A stretch of DNA of 64,000 nt, from the NCBI RefSeq assembly GCF_021729085.1, contig NZ_JAJSAR010000001.1, positions 186,001 to 250,000 on the forward strand, read 5' to 3'. Made by a program: the position numbers and the translations under genes. This stretch comes from Pseudohongiella sp. O18 (GTDB taxonomy: Bacteria; Pseudomonadota; Gammaproteobacteria; Pseudomonadales; Pseudohongiellaceae). Below the pieces are notes generated by a model. That model ran no database searches. It was not told where the DNA came from and was given only the letters and a program-made list of their open reading frames with translations. Positions 1 to 9,796 of this stretch are shown here, piece after piece (within the stretch, counting starts at the first letter, position 1; each line of letters starts with the position of its first letter).

Positions 1-94
1 CCTGGATGATTGCTGGTCGTTTCACCGTCTTCAACTCATTGAGTTCTGCGCGCAGTTTCTCCGCGCCGCCAATGGTCATGGGCACTTTTCTCAT
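1..94 (-). CDS. greA: Transcription elongation factor GreA (5' end only)
   Basis: The first 31 codons are present; the rest lies beyond the left edge. The N-terminus (MRKVPMTIGGAEKLRAEL...) matches the start of the GreA coiled-coil domain, whose family begins with a 'xPMTxxGAEKLRxEL' stretch. GreA binds the RNA polymerase secondary channel and stimulates transcript cleavage in backtracked complexes. A GAGAG Shine-Dalgarno-like run lies just before the ATG. It follows carB on the same strand, as in Pseudomonas, but an intrinsic terminator lies in between, so it is probably not simply co-transcribed. Identification rests on a short stretch but is distinctive. Confidence 0.88.
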   Translation of the reverse strand, partial: MRKVPMTIGGAEKLRAELNELKTVKRPAIIQ

Positions 95-135
95 ATCACT
101 CTCACAGATTCCCCTGGAATCTAAAATCAAGGAAT

Positions 136-175
136 AAAAAAAATACCGGCGGGACTTCCCCAGGGAAGCCCCGCC
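136..175 (-). terminator. Intrinsic terminator after carB
   Basis: On the minus strand a GC-rich hairpin (148-175; arms GGCGGG-x-CTTCCC and GGGAAG-x-CCCGCC with a 2-nt loop) is followed by an uninterrupted T run (136-143). It sits between the carB stop and the greA start and should end carAB transcripts. Confidence 0.85.
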
Positions 176-232
176 AGCACTCTCGACTCTATATAATGCT
201 TAGTTTGGACTGCGTTGTCCAGCCACCAGGAA

Positions 233-3200
233 TCAGCTCACCGTCAGGCGCGCATGCAGCTCCTGTAGGGTGTAGACGGAAAGCTGATCACCGAATGCCA
301 ATGCATCACACACTGCGCTGGCACTGGCCAGTGTCGTCGTGCAGAACACATCATGTCGCAGAGCAGTCCGGCGAATCGTTGATGAATCGGCGATCGCCTG
401 CTTGCCTTCGGTTGTATTGACGATAAGGTCAATTTCCTCATTTTTGATCATATCAACAACATGAGGACGCCCTTCCATCACCTTGTTGACACGCTTGACC
501 TCAAGACCCGCTGCCTCGATGACCGCCGCCGTGCCTGTCGTCGCAACCAGCGAGAAGCCCAGCTCATGGAAGCGTCTGGCAACCGCCGCCACTTTGGGTT
601 TGTCTGCCTCACGAACACTGATGAAGACCGTGCCGCTGCGGGCAATTTCTTCACCGGCACCAAGCTGCGACTTGGCAAAGGCTTCCGCAAAAGTCTCACC
701 AACACCCATTACTTCGCCGGTAGATTTCATCTCCGGACCCAGAATGGGGTCTACACCCGGGAACTTGTTGAACGGGAACACAGCCTCTTTAACTGCATAG
801 GTTTTCGGTATGATCTCTTTGGTGAAGCCCTGTTCCGCCAGTGATGTACCGGCCATGCAGCGCGCCGCAACCTTGGCCAGCGACACACCGATGCACTTGG
901 ACACAAACGGCACGGTACGCGAGGCACGCGGATTGACTTCAATCACATAGATTTCACCGTCCTGGTAGGCCAGCTGCGTATTCATCAGGCCAACCACGTT
1001 CAATTCTCTTGCCAGGCTGGCAACCTGCTCACGAATCAGATTCTGAACATCCGCCGGCAGGTTGTACGGTGGCAGCGAGCACGCTGAGTCACCTGAGTGA
1101 ACACCGGCCTGCTCAATATGCTGCATGATGGCACCGACGACGACATCCTTGCCGTCGCTGACCAGATCGACATCGATTTCGATGGCGGCATTAAGGAAGT
1201 AATCCAGCAGCACCGGACTGTCATTGCCGACCTTGACGACGTTGCGCATATAACGATTGAGTTCTTCCTCGTTATAGACGATCTCCATCGCGCGACCACC
1301 CAGCACGTACGACGGACGCACGACCAGCGGGTAGGAAATACGCTCGGCTTCTGCGATGCACTGTTCGACGCTGCGCACGATACAGTTCGGTGGTTGCTTC
1401 AGGCCCAGCTTCTGGATCAGTTTCTGGAAGCGCTCACGATCCTCGGCCAGATCGATGGCATCCGGGCTGGTACCAATGACAGGTACGCCAGCCTGCTCCA
1501 GTCGGGTCGCCAGGTTGAGCGGTGTCTGGCCGCCAAACTGAACTATCACACCCACTGGTTTTTCGACTGCCACAATCTCCAGTACATCTTCCAGCGTTAC
1601 CGGCTCGAAGTACAGGCGATCGGAGATGTTGTAGTCTGTAGAAACAGTTTCCGGGTTGCAGTTGACCATGATGGTCTCGTAACCGTCTTCCCGCATCGCC
1701 AGTGCCGCGTGCACGCAGCAATAGTCAAACTCAATGCCCTGACCGATGCGGTTCGGACCACCGCCAAGCACCATGATTTTTTTCCGGTCACTGGGCCGTG
1801 ACTCGCACTCCGGCTCGTAGCATGAATACATGTAAGCGGTTGTTGACTTGAACTCGGCGGCACAGGTGTCAACGCGCTTGTAGACCGGCCGCACACCCAG
1901 AGAATGCCTGCACTCGCGCACAGCCTGTTCGGTCTCAGCGAGCAGATCAGCCAGGCGTGCATCCGAGAAACCCTTACGTTTCAGCGCAAACAGCTGTTCC
2001 TTGTTCAGATCCTGCAGGCGCAGCTGCGTTATGTTCAGCTCATCCTTGATCAGGTCTTCGATCTGCGCCAGGAACCAGGGGTCGATGCCCGTCAGCTCAG
2101 CCACGGTATCAACTGACCAGCCCTGCCGGAAAGCGTCGCCCACATACCGAATGCGGTCACTGCCCGCATCCATCAGCTCGCCTCTCAGGATATCCATGGC
2201 ATCACTGACGCCCGTATCCAGAATCGGATCGAGACCATTGATGCCTACTTCCAGTCCACGCAAGGCTTTCTGCAGCGACTCCTGGAAGGTGCGACCTATC
2301 GCCATGACTTCACCGACCGACTTCATCTGGGTCGTGATGCGGTCATTGGCTTCCGGGAATTTTTCAAAGGTGAAGCGCGGGATCTTGGTAACCACATAGT
2401 CGATGGATGGCTCAAATGAGGAGGGCGTGGCTCCACCCGTGATTTCATTGCGCAGCTCATCCAGTGTGAATCCCACAGCCAGCTTGGCTGCAACGCGGGC
2501 AATCGGGAAGCCGGTTGCCTTGGACGCCAGCGCCGATGAACGCGACACGCGTGGATTCATTTCGATAACTACCAGCCGGCCGGTCTTTGGGCACATACCG
2601 AACTGAACGTTGGAACCACCGGTTTCCACACCGATCTCGCGAAGTACCGCAATCGACGCGTTTCGCAGAATCTGGAATTCTTTGTCCGTCAGGGTCTGTG
2701 ACGGCGCCACCGTGATAGAGTCGCCGGTATGCACACCCATCGCATCGAAGTTTTCAATGGTACAGACGATGATGCAGTTGTCATTTTTATCGCGGACAAC
2801 TTCCATCTCATACTCTTTCCAGCCAATCAGCGACTCATCAATCAGCAGCTCATTGGTAGGGGACAGCTCCATACCACGCGTGCATATTTCAACAAACTCT
2901 TCCTTGTTATAGGCAATACCACCACCAGTGCCGCCCATTGTGAACGAGGGACGAATAATGCAGGGGAAACCCACTTCATCCAGCGCTTTGAAGGCCTCCT
3001 CCATGCTGCGCGCAATGCCGTGGCGTGGCGTTGCCAGCCCGATGGCTTTCATCGCGTCATCGAACAGCTCCCGGTCCTCTGCCTTGTCGATTGACTCGGC
3101 GCGCGCGCCAATCATCTCGACATTGTACTTGGCCAGCACGCCATGCTTTTCAAGATCCAGCGCGCAGTTGAGCGCCGTCTGACCTCCCATTGTTGGCAAT

Positions 3201-3457
3201 ATGGCGTCAGGACGCTCTTTTTCGATGATTTTTTCCACGATCTGCCAGGTTACCGGCTCGATGTAGGTCGCATCGGCCATCGCCGGATCGGTCATGATGG
3301 TTGCGGGATTGGAGTTGACCAGAATGACGCGGAAACCTTCCTCGCGCAGCGCCTGGCAGGCCTGGGCGCCCGAGTAGTCAAACTCACAGGCCTGGCCGAT
3401 GACAATCGGACCGGCCCCGATGATCAGGATACTTTTGATATCTGTACGTTTAGGCAT
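233..3457 (-). CDS. carB: Carbamoyl-phosphate synthase large subunit
   Basis: CarB makes carbamoyl phosphate from bicarbonate, two ATP and ammonia delivered by CarA, feeding both pyrimidine and arginine synthesis in the cytosol. The 1074-aa length is almost exactly that of E. coli CarB. Two homologous ATP-grasp halves are visible: the first begins at residue ~1 ([25 protein letters not shown]) and the second at ~555 ([20 protein letters not shown]). Each half carries its ATP-grasp glycine loop (FTMGGTGGG and SYVLGGRAM). The C-terminal MGS-like domain (~935-1074) is the usual allosteric site for UMP/ornithine. It lies 37 bp after carA and is followed by a terminator. Confidence 0.98.
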   Translation of the reverse strand: MPKRTDIKSILIIGAGPIVIGQACEFDYSGAQACQALREEGFRVILVNSNPATIMTDPAMADATYIEPVTWQIVEKIIEKERPDAILPTMGGQTALNCALDLEKHGVLAKYNVEMIGARAESIDKAEDRELFDDAMKAIGLATPRHGIARSMEEAFKALDEVGFPCIIRPSFTMGGTGGGIAYNKEEFVEICTRGMELSPTNELLIDESLIGWKEYEMEVVRDKNDNCIIVCTIENFDAMGVHTGDSITVAPSQTLTDKEFQILRNASIAVLREIGVETGGSNVQFGMCPKTGRLVVIEMNPRVSRSSALASKATGFPIARVAAKLAVGFTLDELRNEITGGATPSSFEPSIDYVVTKIPRFTFEKFPEANDRITTQMKSVGEVMAIGRTFQESLQKALRGLEVGINGLDPILDTGVSDAMDILRGELMDAGSDRIRYVGDAFRQGWSVDTVAELTGIDPWFLAQIEDLIKDELNITQLRLQDLNKEQLFALKRKGFSDARLADLLAETEQAVRECRHSLGVRPVYKRVDTCAAEFKSTTAYMYSCYEPECESRPSDRKKIMVLGGGPNRIGQGIEFDYCCVHAALAMREDGYETIMVNCNPETVSTDYNISDRLYFEPVTLEDVLEIVAVEKPVGVIVQFGGQTPLNLATRLEQAGVPVIGTSPDAIDLAEDRERFQKLIQKLGLKQPPNCIVRSVEQCIAEAERISYPLVVRPSYVLGGRAMEIVYNEEELNRYMRNVVKVGNDSPVLLDYFLNAAIEIDVDLVSDGKDVVVGAIMQHIEQAGVHSGDSACSLPPYNLPADVQNLIREQVASLARELNVVGLMNTQLAYQDGEIYVIEVNPRASRTVPFVSKCIGVSLAKVAARCMAGTSLAEQGFTKEIIPKTYAVKEAVFPFNKFPGVDPILGPEMKSTGEVMGVGETFAEAFAKSQLGAGEEIARSGTVFISVREADKPKVAAVARRFHELGFSLVATTGTAAVIEAAGLEVKRVNKVMEGRPHVVDMIKNEEIDLIVNTTEGKQAIADSSTIRRTALRHDVFCTTTLASASAVCDALAFGDQLSVYTLQELHARLTVS

Positions 3458-3494
3458 AACTGAACCGTATCTGTATGTTGTGTTGGCCGGCGGA

Positions 3495-4643
3495 TCATCG
3501 CGCGGCGCGTTTTTCCATCAGGTCAACAAATTTGTCGAACAGCGGTGCAATATCGTGCGGACCGGGACTGGCTTCCGGATGCCCCTGAAATGCGAATGCT
3601 GGCTTGTCTGTCCGCTCGATGCCCTGCAGGGTGCCATCGAACAGTGATCGATGCGTTGCCCGCAGGTTAGCCGGCAGCGTTTTTTCATCCACGGCGAAAC
3701 CATGGTTCTGACTGGTGATCATCACCGTGCCATCGTCCAGGTTCTGTACCGGGTGGTTGGCGCCGTGATGCCCCAGCTGCATTTTGACGGTTTTGGCGCC
3801 ACAGGCCAGGCCCAGCAGCTGACAGCCCAGACAGATTCCGAATACCGGAATATCTGTTTCCAGTACTTCGCGGATCGCAGCGATTGCGTAATCGCAGGGC
3901 TCCGGGTCACCGGGGCCATTGGACAGGAATATGCCATCGGGATTCATGGCCAGCACTTCGCTGGCCGGAGTCTGCGCCGGCACGACTGTCACCTTGCAGT
4001 TGCGCTGCGCCAGCATGCGCAGAATATTGCGCTTAACGCCGTAATCGAAGGCCACCACATGGAAGGGTTTCTCGTGCTGCATTTCCGGATAACCTTCGCC
4101 ACCCGGACGCCACTCACCCTGCGTCCACTCATAAGGTGACTTCACTGACACCACTTTGGCCAGATCCATACCTTTCAGCCCAGGGAAACCCTTGGCCTGG
4201 TCGATGGCATACTGTTCACCTTTCTCAGCCAGCATGTCGCCGCTGAGAATACAGCCATTGAGAGGACCTTTGTCGCGTAACAGCTGCGTCAGTGCACGCG
4301 TGTCAATTTCTGCAATCGACACAACATTCTGGTCTTTCAGAAATTCTTCGAGACTCTGCTCGCTGCGCCAGTTACTGACAGTCATTGACAGATTGCGGAT
4401 GACCAGGCCTGCGGCCCAGACGCGATCAGATTCATTATCTTCGGCATTGGTGCCGGTATTGCCGATATGAGGATAGGTCAGTGTAACAATCTGTCTCGCG
4501 TAGGAAGGGTCAGTCAATATTTCCTGATAACCGGTCATTGCCGTGTTAAATACCACTTCTCCACTCGCCAGACCCAGGGCACCGATAGCCCTGCCTCTGA
4601 AGACACTACCATCCTCAAGGGCCAGAACTGCTGGATTATTCAA
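3495..4643 (-). CDS. carA: Carbamoyl-phosphate synthase small (glutaminase) subunit
   Basis: CarA hydrolyses glutamine and channels ammonia to CarB. The 382-aa protein has the N-terminal CPSase_sm_chain domain (residues 1-~140) and a C-terminal class I glutamine amidotransferase domain with the nucleophile in [10 protein letters not shown] and the His/Glu dyad in [11 protein letters not shown]. The start is TTG at 4643: it follows a GGGAG Shine-Dalgarno by 6-7 nt and gives the family N-terminus ([17 protein letters not shown]). The rare TTG start together with an upstream terminator hairpin suggests expression is held down and controlled at the leader (see the promoter, leader ORF and terminator entries). 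Confidence 0.98.
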   Translation of the reverse strand: MNNPAVLALEDGSVFRGRAIGALGLASGEVVFNTAMTGYQEILTDPSYARQIVTLTYPHIGNTGTNAEDNESDRVWAAGLVIRNLSMTVSNWRSEQSLEEFLKDQNVVSIAEIDTRALTQLLRDKGPLNGCILSGDMLAEKGEQYAIDQAKGFPGLKGMDLAKVVSVKSPYEWTQGEWRPGGEGYPEMQHEKPFHVVAFDYGVKRNILRMLAQRNCKVTVVPAQTPASEVLAMNPDGIFLSNGPGDPEPCDYAIAAIREVLETDIPVFGICLGCQLLGLACGAKTVKMQLGHHGANHPVQNLDDGTVMITSQNHGFAVDEKTLPANLRATHRSLFDGTLQGIERTDKPAFAFQGHPEASPGPHDIAPLFDKFVDLMEKRAAR

Positions 4644-4671
4644 TGTGATCTCCCGGATAAGTAGACAGGCG

Positions 4672-4711
4672 AAAAAAAGCGGAATGAAAGCTGTCTCTCA
4701 TTCCGCTTTTT
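4672..4711 (-). terminator. Terminator/attenuator hairpin directly upstream of carA
   Basis: On the minus strand a perfect 14-bp stem (AAAAAGCGGAATGA, 4711-4698, with TCATTCCGCTTTTT, 4687-4674; 10-nt loop) ends in a 7-nt T run (4678-4672). Only 28 nt separate it from the carA TTG, and the sole strong promoter motif lies upstream of it, so any carA transcript from that promoter must read through it. It could also serve as the dapB terminator. Confidence 0.85.
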
Positions 4712-4749
4712 CAAAAAATCTGTCTAGTGTTGTGCTCAGTGTTAATCAT
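4711..4749 (-). CDS. Possible 12-residue carA leader peptide
   Basis: ATG at 4749 opens a 12-codon ORF (MINTEHNTRQIF) whose TGA stop overlaps the first base of the attenuator stem. It contains a run of six T residues (4718-4713) just before the stop. There is no Shine-Dalgarno, but the ATG would fall only a few bases from the predicted transcription start, so it would be translated as a near-leaderless ORF. A ribosome at the stop would cover the 5' arm of the terminator. Translation is inferred only. Confidence 0.35.
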   Translation of the reverse strand: MINTEHNTRQIF

Positions 4750-4760
4750 ACTGAGGCGTA

Positions 4761-4790
4761 ATTATACGGAAACCGATGCCATACTGTCTA
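4761..4790 (-). promoter_or_regulatory. Sigma70 promoter for carAB
   Basis: On the minus strand TAGACA (4790-4785) and a perfect TATAAT (4766-4761) are separated by 18 bp. The predicted start is near 4752-4755, giving a ~110-nt leader with the attenuator hairpin. It lies within 15-45 bp upstream of the leader peptide ATG. Confidence 0.75.
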
Positions 4791-4805
4791 TGACGAATCT
4801 GGCCT

Positions 4806-5690
<885 letters not shown>

Positions 5691-5768
5691 CTAATAGGTC
5701 GCTGCCATGGTCAACGGCACGACAGTCAGCTAAGCTAGAAACCGAATATGGAGTCAGCACGGAATAAA

Positions 5769-6320
5769 ATGAGTAAATCTACGGTCTCAGGACCCGACAA
5801 CGAGCGACGTCAACGCTATCAGGCGATGGTTGATGAGCTGTATCAGGATGTCTATCGTTACGCATTTTGGCTGACACGCAATCAAAGTGTCGCTGAAGAC
5901 CTGGTGCAGGAGACCTTTCTGCGCGCCTGGCGGTCTTTCGACAGCCTGCAAAGCCAGGGAGCAGCCAAAGCCTGGCTATTCACTATTTTGCGGCGCGAGA
6001 ATGCGCGCATGTATGAGCGCTACCGCCCCGAGCTGGTCGATATAGAGGATGTGTCTGTCGCTGAAGAAAATGAGATGGAGCCAGACCAGCGCCAAAAACA
6101 GGTGGAGCTGCATCAGGCCATCATGCAGCTGGACAAGGATTATCGAGACCCTTTGTTATTGCAGGTAATCGGCGGCTTTAGCGGGAAAGAAATTGCCGAA
6201 ATTCTCGATCTTAATAACAACACGGTCATGACTCGGCTGTTCCGGGCACGTAGCAAGCTAAAGGCAGTGTTACAGGATGACGAAGCAGTAGACACCGGCG
6301 AGGATGTCACTGTCGACTGA
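5769..6320 (+). CDS. ECF-family RNA polymerase sigma factor
   Basis: A 183-aa sigma70-family protein with only regions 2 and 4. Region 2 includes LYQDVYRYAFWLTRNQSVAEDLVQETFLRAWRSF with the conserved AEDLVQETF core-binding segment; region 4 is the helix-turn-helix FSGKEIAEILDLNNNTVMTRLFRARSKL near the C-terminus. ATG at 5769 is preferred to that at 5748 because GGAA precedes it by 5 nt. The next gene (DUF3379 membrane protein) begins 65 bp later and is probably its regulator. What it controls is not visible here. It is divergent from dapB. Confidence 0.92.
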   Translation: MSKSTVSGPDNERRQRYQAMVDELYQDVYRYAFWLTRNQSVAEDLVQETFLRAWRSFDSLQSQGAAKAWLFTILRRENARMYERYRPELVDIEDVSVAEENEMEPDQRQKQVELHQAIMQLDKDYRDPLLLQVIGGFSGKEIAEILDLNNNTVMTRLFRARSKLKAVLQDDEAVDTGEDVTVD

Positions 6321-6385
6321 TCCGGCATTCAAGAGCAGCAAAACAACAATACGATCGGCGAACATCAGAGAGCATACAAACAACT

Positions 6386-7153
6386 ATGGATGATTTGGAA
6401 TTCCGGACCCGGGCGTACAGCAATCCGAGGGACGACCGGGCGGATTTTATCTCGGCAATTGCCACTGACCCGTCCAGACAGAAGTTAGTCGCAGAACTGC
6501 GCGCCCTGGACGATGAGCTGCTGGCCAGTGTCAGCGCTATCAGGGTACCTGACGGCCTGCGTCAGCGGCTGCTTGAGCAGACCCACGGTGAGGCTTCACG
6601 GAGCAACACCGTTAGCGACATCCCAGCCGCAAACCAGCCCTGGTGGCGATTCCGCAGCCGCGGTGCCTATGCGCTGGCAGCCAGCATGGTGATCACTGCC
6701 GGCCTTGGCTTGAGCCTGTTGCCGAACCGCCCAAGCGCGCAGGACCTGGAGTTTCACGATCAACTTGTCGAACACCTGTACAGCGAAGCCCCCAGCTTCA
6801 GCAACAGCGACGCTATAGCCTGGGAGCAGGTCGAACGGGTACTGACTGATGCGGGCGCTTCTCTGGTGATGGACGATGCGACACGGGCATTGCACATGAC
6901 CTTTGCCAACTATTGCGGACTTGGCGGCGCGCAGCATGGCGCCCATCTGGTAGCCCGCGGCGAACACGGGCCAGTATCCATCATCTTTGTAGACAACACC
7001 CCGGTCAGCACGCGCGTCAATCTGAAAGACGAGCGGTTTCAGGGTCGCATCATCCCATTGAGCCAGGGCAATATTGCAGTGATTGGGGAAAAGAACGAAT
7101 CGCTGGACTATTATGAGCAGTTAATGGTCAGCCATCTGCATTGGTCAATCTGA
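6386..7153 (+). CDS. DUF3379 family membrane protein, probable anti-sigma factor
   Basis: A 255-aa protein resembling the DUF3379 family, which is found next to ECF sigma genes in gammaproteobacteria. The N-terminal cytosolic part (~1-95) has the pattern of an anti-sigma domain: LEFRTRAYSNPRD, then repeated acidic/helical segments and RVPDGLRQRLLEQ. A single membrane segment follows at ~96-112 (YALAASMVITAGLGLSLL), and a periplasmic domain of ~140 aa contains a conserved CG pair (YCGLGGAQHGAHLV) and ends LMVSHLHWSI. Function is inferred from family and position; the sigma-factor pairing is likely but unproven. Confidence 0.75.
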   Translation: MDDLEFRTRAYSNPRDDRADFISAIATDPSRQKLVAELRALDDELLASVSAIRVPDGLRQRLLEQTHGEASRSNTVSDIPAANQPWWRFRSRGAYALAASMVITAGLGLSLLPNRPSAQDLEFHDQLVEHLYSEAPSFSNSDAIAWEQVERVLTDAGASLVMDDATRALHMTFANYCGLGGAQHGAHLVARGEHGPVSIIFVDNTPVSTRVNLKDERFQGRIIPLSQGNIAVIGEKNESLDYYEQLMVSHLHWSI

Positions 7154-7216
7154 CATCTGATAATGCCCGCACCGGCGCCCGACGCGCAGGTGCGGCCCTC
7201 ATCGTCGACCATTCAA

Positions 7217-9007
7217 TCAGAACAGTTCGGCATCCATCGCCATCAGCACGTCACTGCCCGCCTTGATTTCTGCCGACAGAGCTTTATAGCGCGGCATCAG
7301 CCGATCCAGGAAGAAGCAGCCCACATGGATCTTGGCATTGTAAAACGCCGTATCCCCTGATTTGTCAGACAGTGCCTGCTCAGCAGTTTTAACCATCCGC
7401 GCCCACATATAGCAGTAAAGCACCAGAGTCATCAGCTCCAGAAACGGCACTGATGCAGCACCAACTTCATGCGGATTATCGATATTGGCCTGTTTGACCC
7501 AGTTGGCAGTGTCTTCCAGACAATCAACGGCGTCAGCAAGGACGCTTGCAAAAGCGGCAACCCGTCCGCTCTTTTCCTTCTCCACAAAAGCGCGAATTTC
7601 AGCTGACATCTCGGCCAACAGGCCGTCACGATCAAAAACCACCTTGCGGCCCATGAGGTCCAGTGCCTGAATGCCATTAGTGCCTTCATAAATCTGCGCA
7701 ATTCGGGCATCCCTTACATGTTGCTCCTGCCCCCATTCGGACACATAGCCGTGCCCCCCCAGAACCTGCTGCCCCAGCACAGTCGCCTCAAAACCACGAT
7801 CAGTGAAGGCGGCTTTGGCAATTGGCGTCAACAGCGCGACCAGTTTACTGGCTCGGTCACGCTGCGCCGCATCCGGGTGAAAGTAGGCGATATCCAGCTG
7901 GCTACCCACATAGGCAGCCAGCGCACGGCCACCTTCGGTATAGGCCCGCATGGTCAACAGCATGCGTCGCACATCGGGGTGAACCAGAAGCGGATCGGCA
8001 GCCTTCTCTGGCTGCTCAGGGCCCGCCGGCGAGCGACCCTGGATTCGTTCTTTGGCATATTCAGCTGCCGTGGTGTAGGAGGCTTCTGCCAGACCCAGAC
8101 CCTGCAGCCCAATAGTCAGTCGCTCATAGTTCATCATCGTGAACATGTAGGTCAGGCCCTTGTGCGGCTCACCAATCAGATAGGCCGTGGCGTCGTCAAA
8201 GTTCATCACGCAGGTTGCCGACCCCTTTATACCCATCTTGTGTTCAATCGAACCGCAGCTGACGCCATTGGCTGCACCCGGATTACCGTCAGCATCAGGC
8301 ATCAGTTTGGGGACCAGAAACAGTGAGATGCCTTTCGGACCAGGGGGCGCATCAGGCAGCTTGGCCAGCACCATATGAATGATGTTGTCAGTCAGATCAT
8401 GCTCGCCACCGGTGATAAAAATCTTGGTTCCGGTCAGCTTGTAGCTGCCGTCTGCCTGCGGCTCTGCGCGTGTTTTGATAATACCCAGGTCGGTGCCCGC
8501 ATGTGGCTCAGTCAGGCACATGGTGGCGCTCCAGCTGCCTTCGTAAAGTTTCGGCAGATAGGCCTGCTTCAACTCGTCGCTGGCGTGCCGGGCCAGCGCC
8601 AGTGTCGCGCCAGCGCTGAGGACAGCGTACAGCGCCAGCGAGCTGTTGGCGCCCATGATCATTTCCTCAAAACAGACTGACAGCATCTTGGGCATGCCCT
8701 GGCCGCCATAAGCCGGGTCACCAGACAGACCGATCCAGCCACCGGAAGCAAAGGTGCGATATCCCTCCACAAAGCCTTGCGGCGTTGTCACTTTGCCCTC
8801 TTCGAAGCGACAGCCAATCTCGTCGCCCTGCCGATTCAGTGGCGCCAGCAGTGTCTCTGCAACTTTTGCTGCCTCATCTAGAACGGTATTCATCAGCTCG
8901 GCGTTTACCTCACTGGTTTTTGGCATTGACGCCAACAGTTGCTCGGCGCCCAGCACCTCATGGAGGACAAACTTCATATCACGCACGGGGGCTTTGTAAT
9001 CTGGCAC
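7217..9007 (-). CDS. Long-type acyl-CoA dehydrogenase (DmdC-like)
   Basis: FAD flavoenzyme of about 596 aa with the extended C-terminus of the family that includes 3-methylmercaptopropionyl-CoA dehydrogenase DmdC and fatty-acyl-CoA dehydrogenases of marine bacteria. The middle beta domain has MCLTEPHAGTDLG and KIFITGGEHDL; the catalytic-base loop is YEGTNGIQALDLMGRKV. GTG at 9007 is chosen because GGAG sits 6 nt upstream and the N-terminus becomes MPDYKAPVRDMKFVL, the usual family start; GTG at 9019 adds four residues. The true substrate cannot be told from sequence. A palindrome resembling a LiuR site lies upstream (9074-9087), fitting fatty-acid or branched-chain amino-acid regulation. Confidence 0.9.
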   Translation of the reverse strand: MPDYKAPVRDMKFVLHEVLGAEQLLASMPKTSEVNAELMNTVLDEAAKVAETLLAPLNRQGDEIGCRFEEGKVTTPQGFVEGYRTFASGGWIGLSGDPAYGGQGMPKMLSVCFEEMIMGANSSLALYAVLSAGATLALARHASDELKQAYLPKLYEGSWSATMCLTEPHAGTDLGIIKTRAEPQADGSYKLTGTKIFITGGEHDLTDNIIHMVLAKLPDAPPGPKGISLFLVPKLMPDADGNPGAANGVSCGSIEHKMGIKGSATCVMNFDDATAYLIGEPHKGLTYMFTMMNYERLTIGLQGLGLAEASYTTAAEYAKERIQGRSPAGPEQPEKAADPLLVHPDVRRMLLTMRAYTEGGRALAAYVGSQLDIAYFHPDAAQRDRASKLVALLTPIAKAAFTDRGFEATVLGQQVLGGHGYVSEWGQEQHVRDARIAQIYEGTNGIQALDLMGRKVVFDRDGLLAEMSAEIRAFVEKEKSGRVAAFASVLADAVDCLEDTANWVKQANIDNPHEVGAASVPFLELMTLVLYCYMWARMVKTAEQALSDKSGDTAFYNAKIHVGCFFLDRLMPRYKALSAEIKAGSDVLMAMDAELF

Positions 9008-9073
9008 AGGTGACTCCACTCACTTAGGAACGTTGGATTGAAAGGGAATGCGAGTCGATAACTTACCGAGACC

Positions 9074-9087
9074 TGACGTTAACGTCA
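9074..9087. promoter_or_regulatory. 14-bp palindrome upstream of the acyl-CoA dehydrogenase, LiuR-like
   Basis: TGACGTTAACGTCA is a perfect palindrome; an extra ACGTCAA follows, so the ACGTCA half-site occurs twice in a row on the plus strand. It is 67 bp upstream of the acyl-CoA dehydrogenase start. The form resembles the operator described for the MerR-family regulator LiuR of branched-chain amino-acid and fatty-acid degradation genes; that assignment is from memory of the motif and is not proven here. Confidence 0.5.
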
Positions 9088-9109
9088 ACGTCAACTTGTC
9101 GGACGCAGC

Positions 9110-9796
9110 TCAGCTCAGCAGCGGGTCCAGATCAAGATGACGGGCAACCTGCCCGGGGTCTGCGCCTGGCTCAAACGGCAGGACCCCCAGCAACGGTCCT
9201 GGCAAGAGCGACTGCAGAGTTGCCACGTTGGCATCAGCAACTTCGTCCGCCTCACTCAGATGATTGGCGACCCAGCCCGCCAACGGTACTCCGTCAGCCC
9301 GGATCGCCTCTGCCGTCAGCACTGCATGATTGATACATCCGAGACGAATGCCCACCACCAGAACAACTGGCAGCTTGAGCTCAACCGCCAGCGATGACAG
9401 CATTTCGCGCGAGTTCAGAGGTACACGCCAGCCACCAGCGCCCTCGATTACAGTAAAATCTGCCGGCGCCATCAAAACGCCGCGCGCCAGCCCCACCAGG
9501 CGGGACAGGCTGAGACTTCGGCCCTGCTCGGCAGCTGCCAGATGTGGTGCGATTGCCGATCGCAGAGCGACCGGGTTGATCTCCTGATAACTTAGTGGGG
9601 CACTGCAGAAGCGCTGCAAGGTCAGGGCATCTTCGTTGCGCAGCTCCCCGTCTATCTCCTCGCAACCCGACGCAACCGGCTTCATGGCCGCCGTGTTCAG
9701 CTCACGCTGTCTGGCCGCCGCCAACAATGCTGCAGCTACTCGGGTTTTGCCCACCTCGGTGTCAGTTCCAGTCACAAAAACGGCAACTCGCCTCAA
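9110..9796 (-). CDS. bioD: Dethiobiotin synthetase
   Basis: BioD makes dethiobiotin from DAPA, CO2 and ATP. The 228-aa protein has the P-loop VTGTDTEVGKTRVAAAL, the KPVASGC motif and VIEGAGGWRVPL of the family. The TTG start at 9796 overlaps the bioF stop by 4 nt and is preceded by an AGGAGG Shine-Dalgarno, showing translational coupling. It is the last of the bioB-bioF-bioD run; bioC and bioH are absent from this window. The following gene is the acyl-CoA dehydrogenase, 102 bp on, possibly with its own promoter. Confidence 0.97.
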   Translation of the reverse strand: MRRVAVFVTGTDTEVGKTRVAAALLAAARQRELNTAAMKPVASGCEEIDGELRNEDALTLQRFCSAPLSYQEINPVALRSAIAPHLAAAEQGRSLSLSRLVGLARGVLMAPADFTVIEGAGGWRVPLNSREMLSSLAVELKLPVVLVVGIRLGCINHAVLTAEAIRADGVPLAGWVANHLSEADEVADANVATLQSLLPGPLLGVLPFEPGADPGQVARHLDLDPLLS

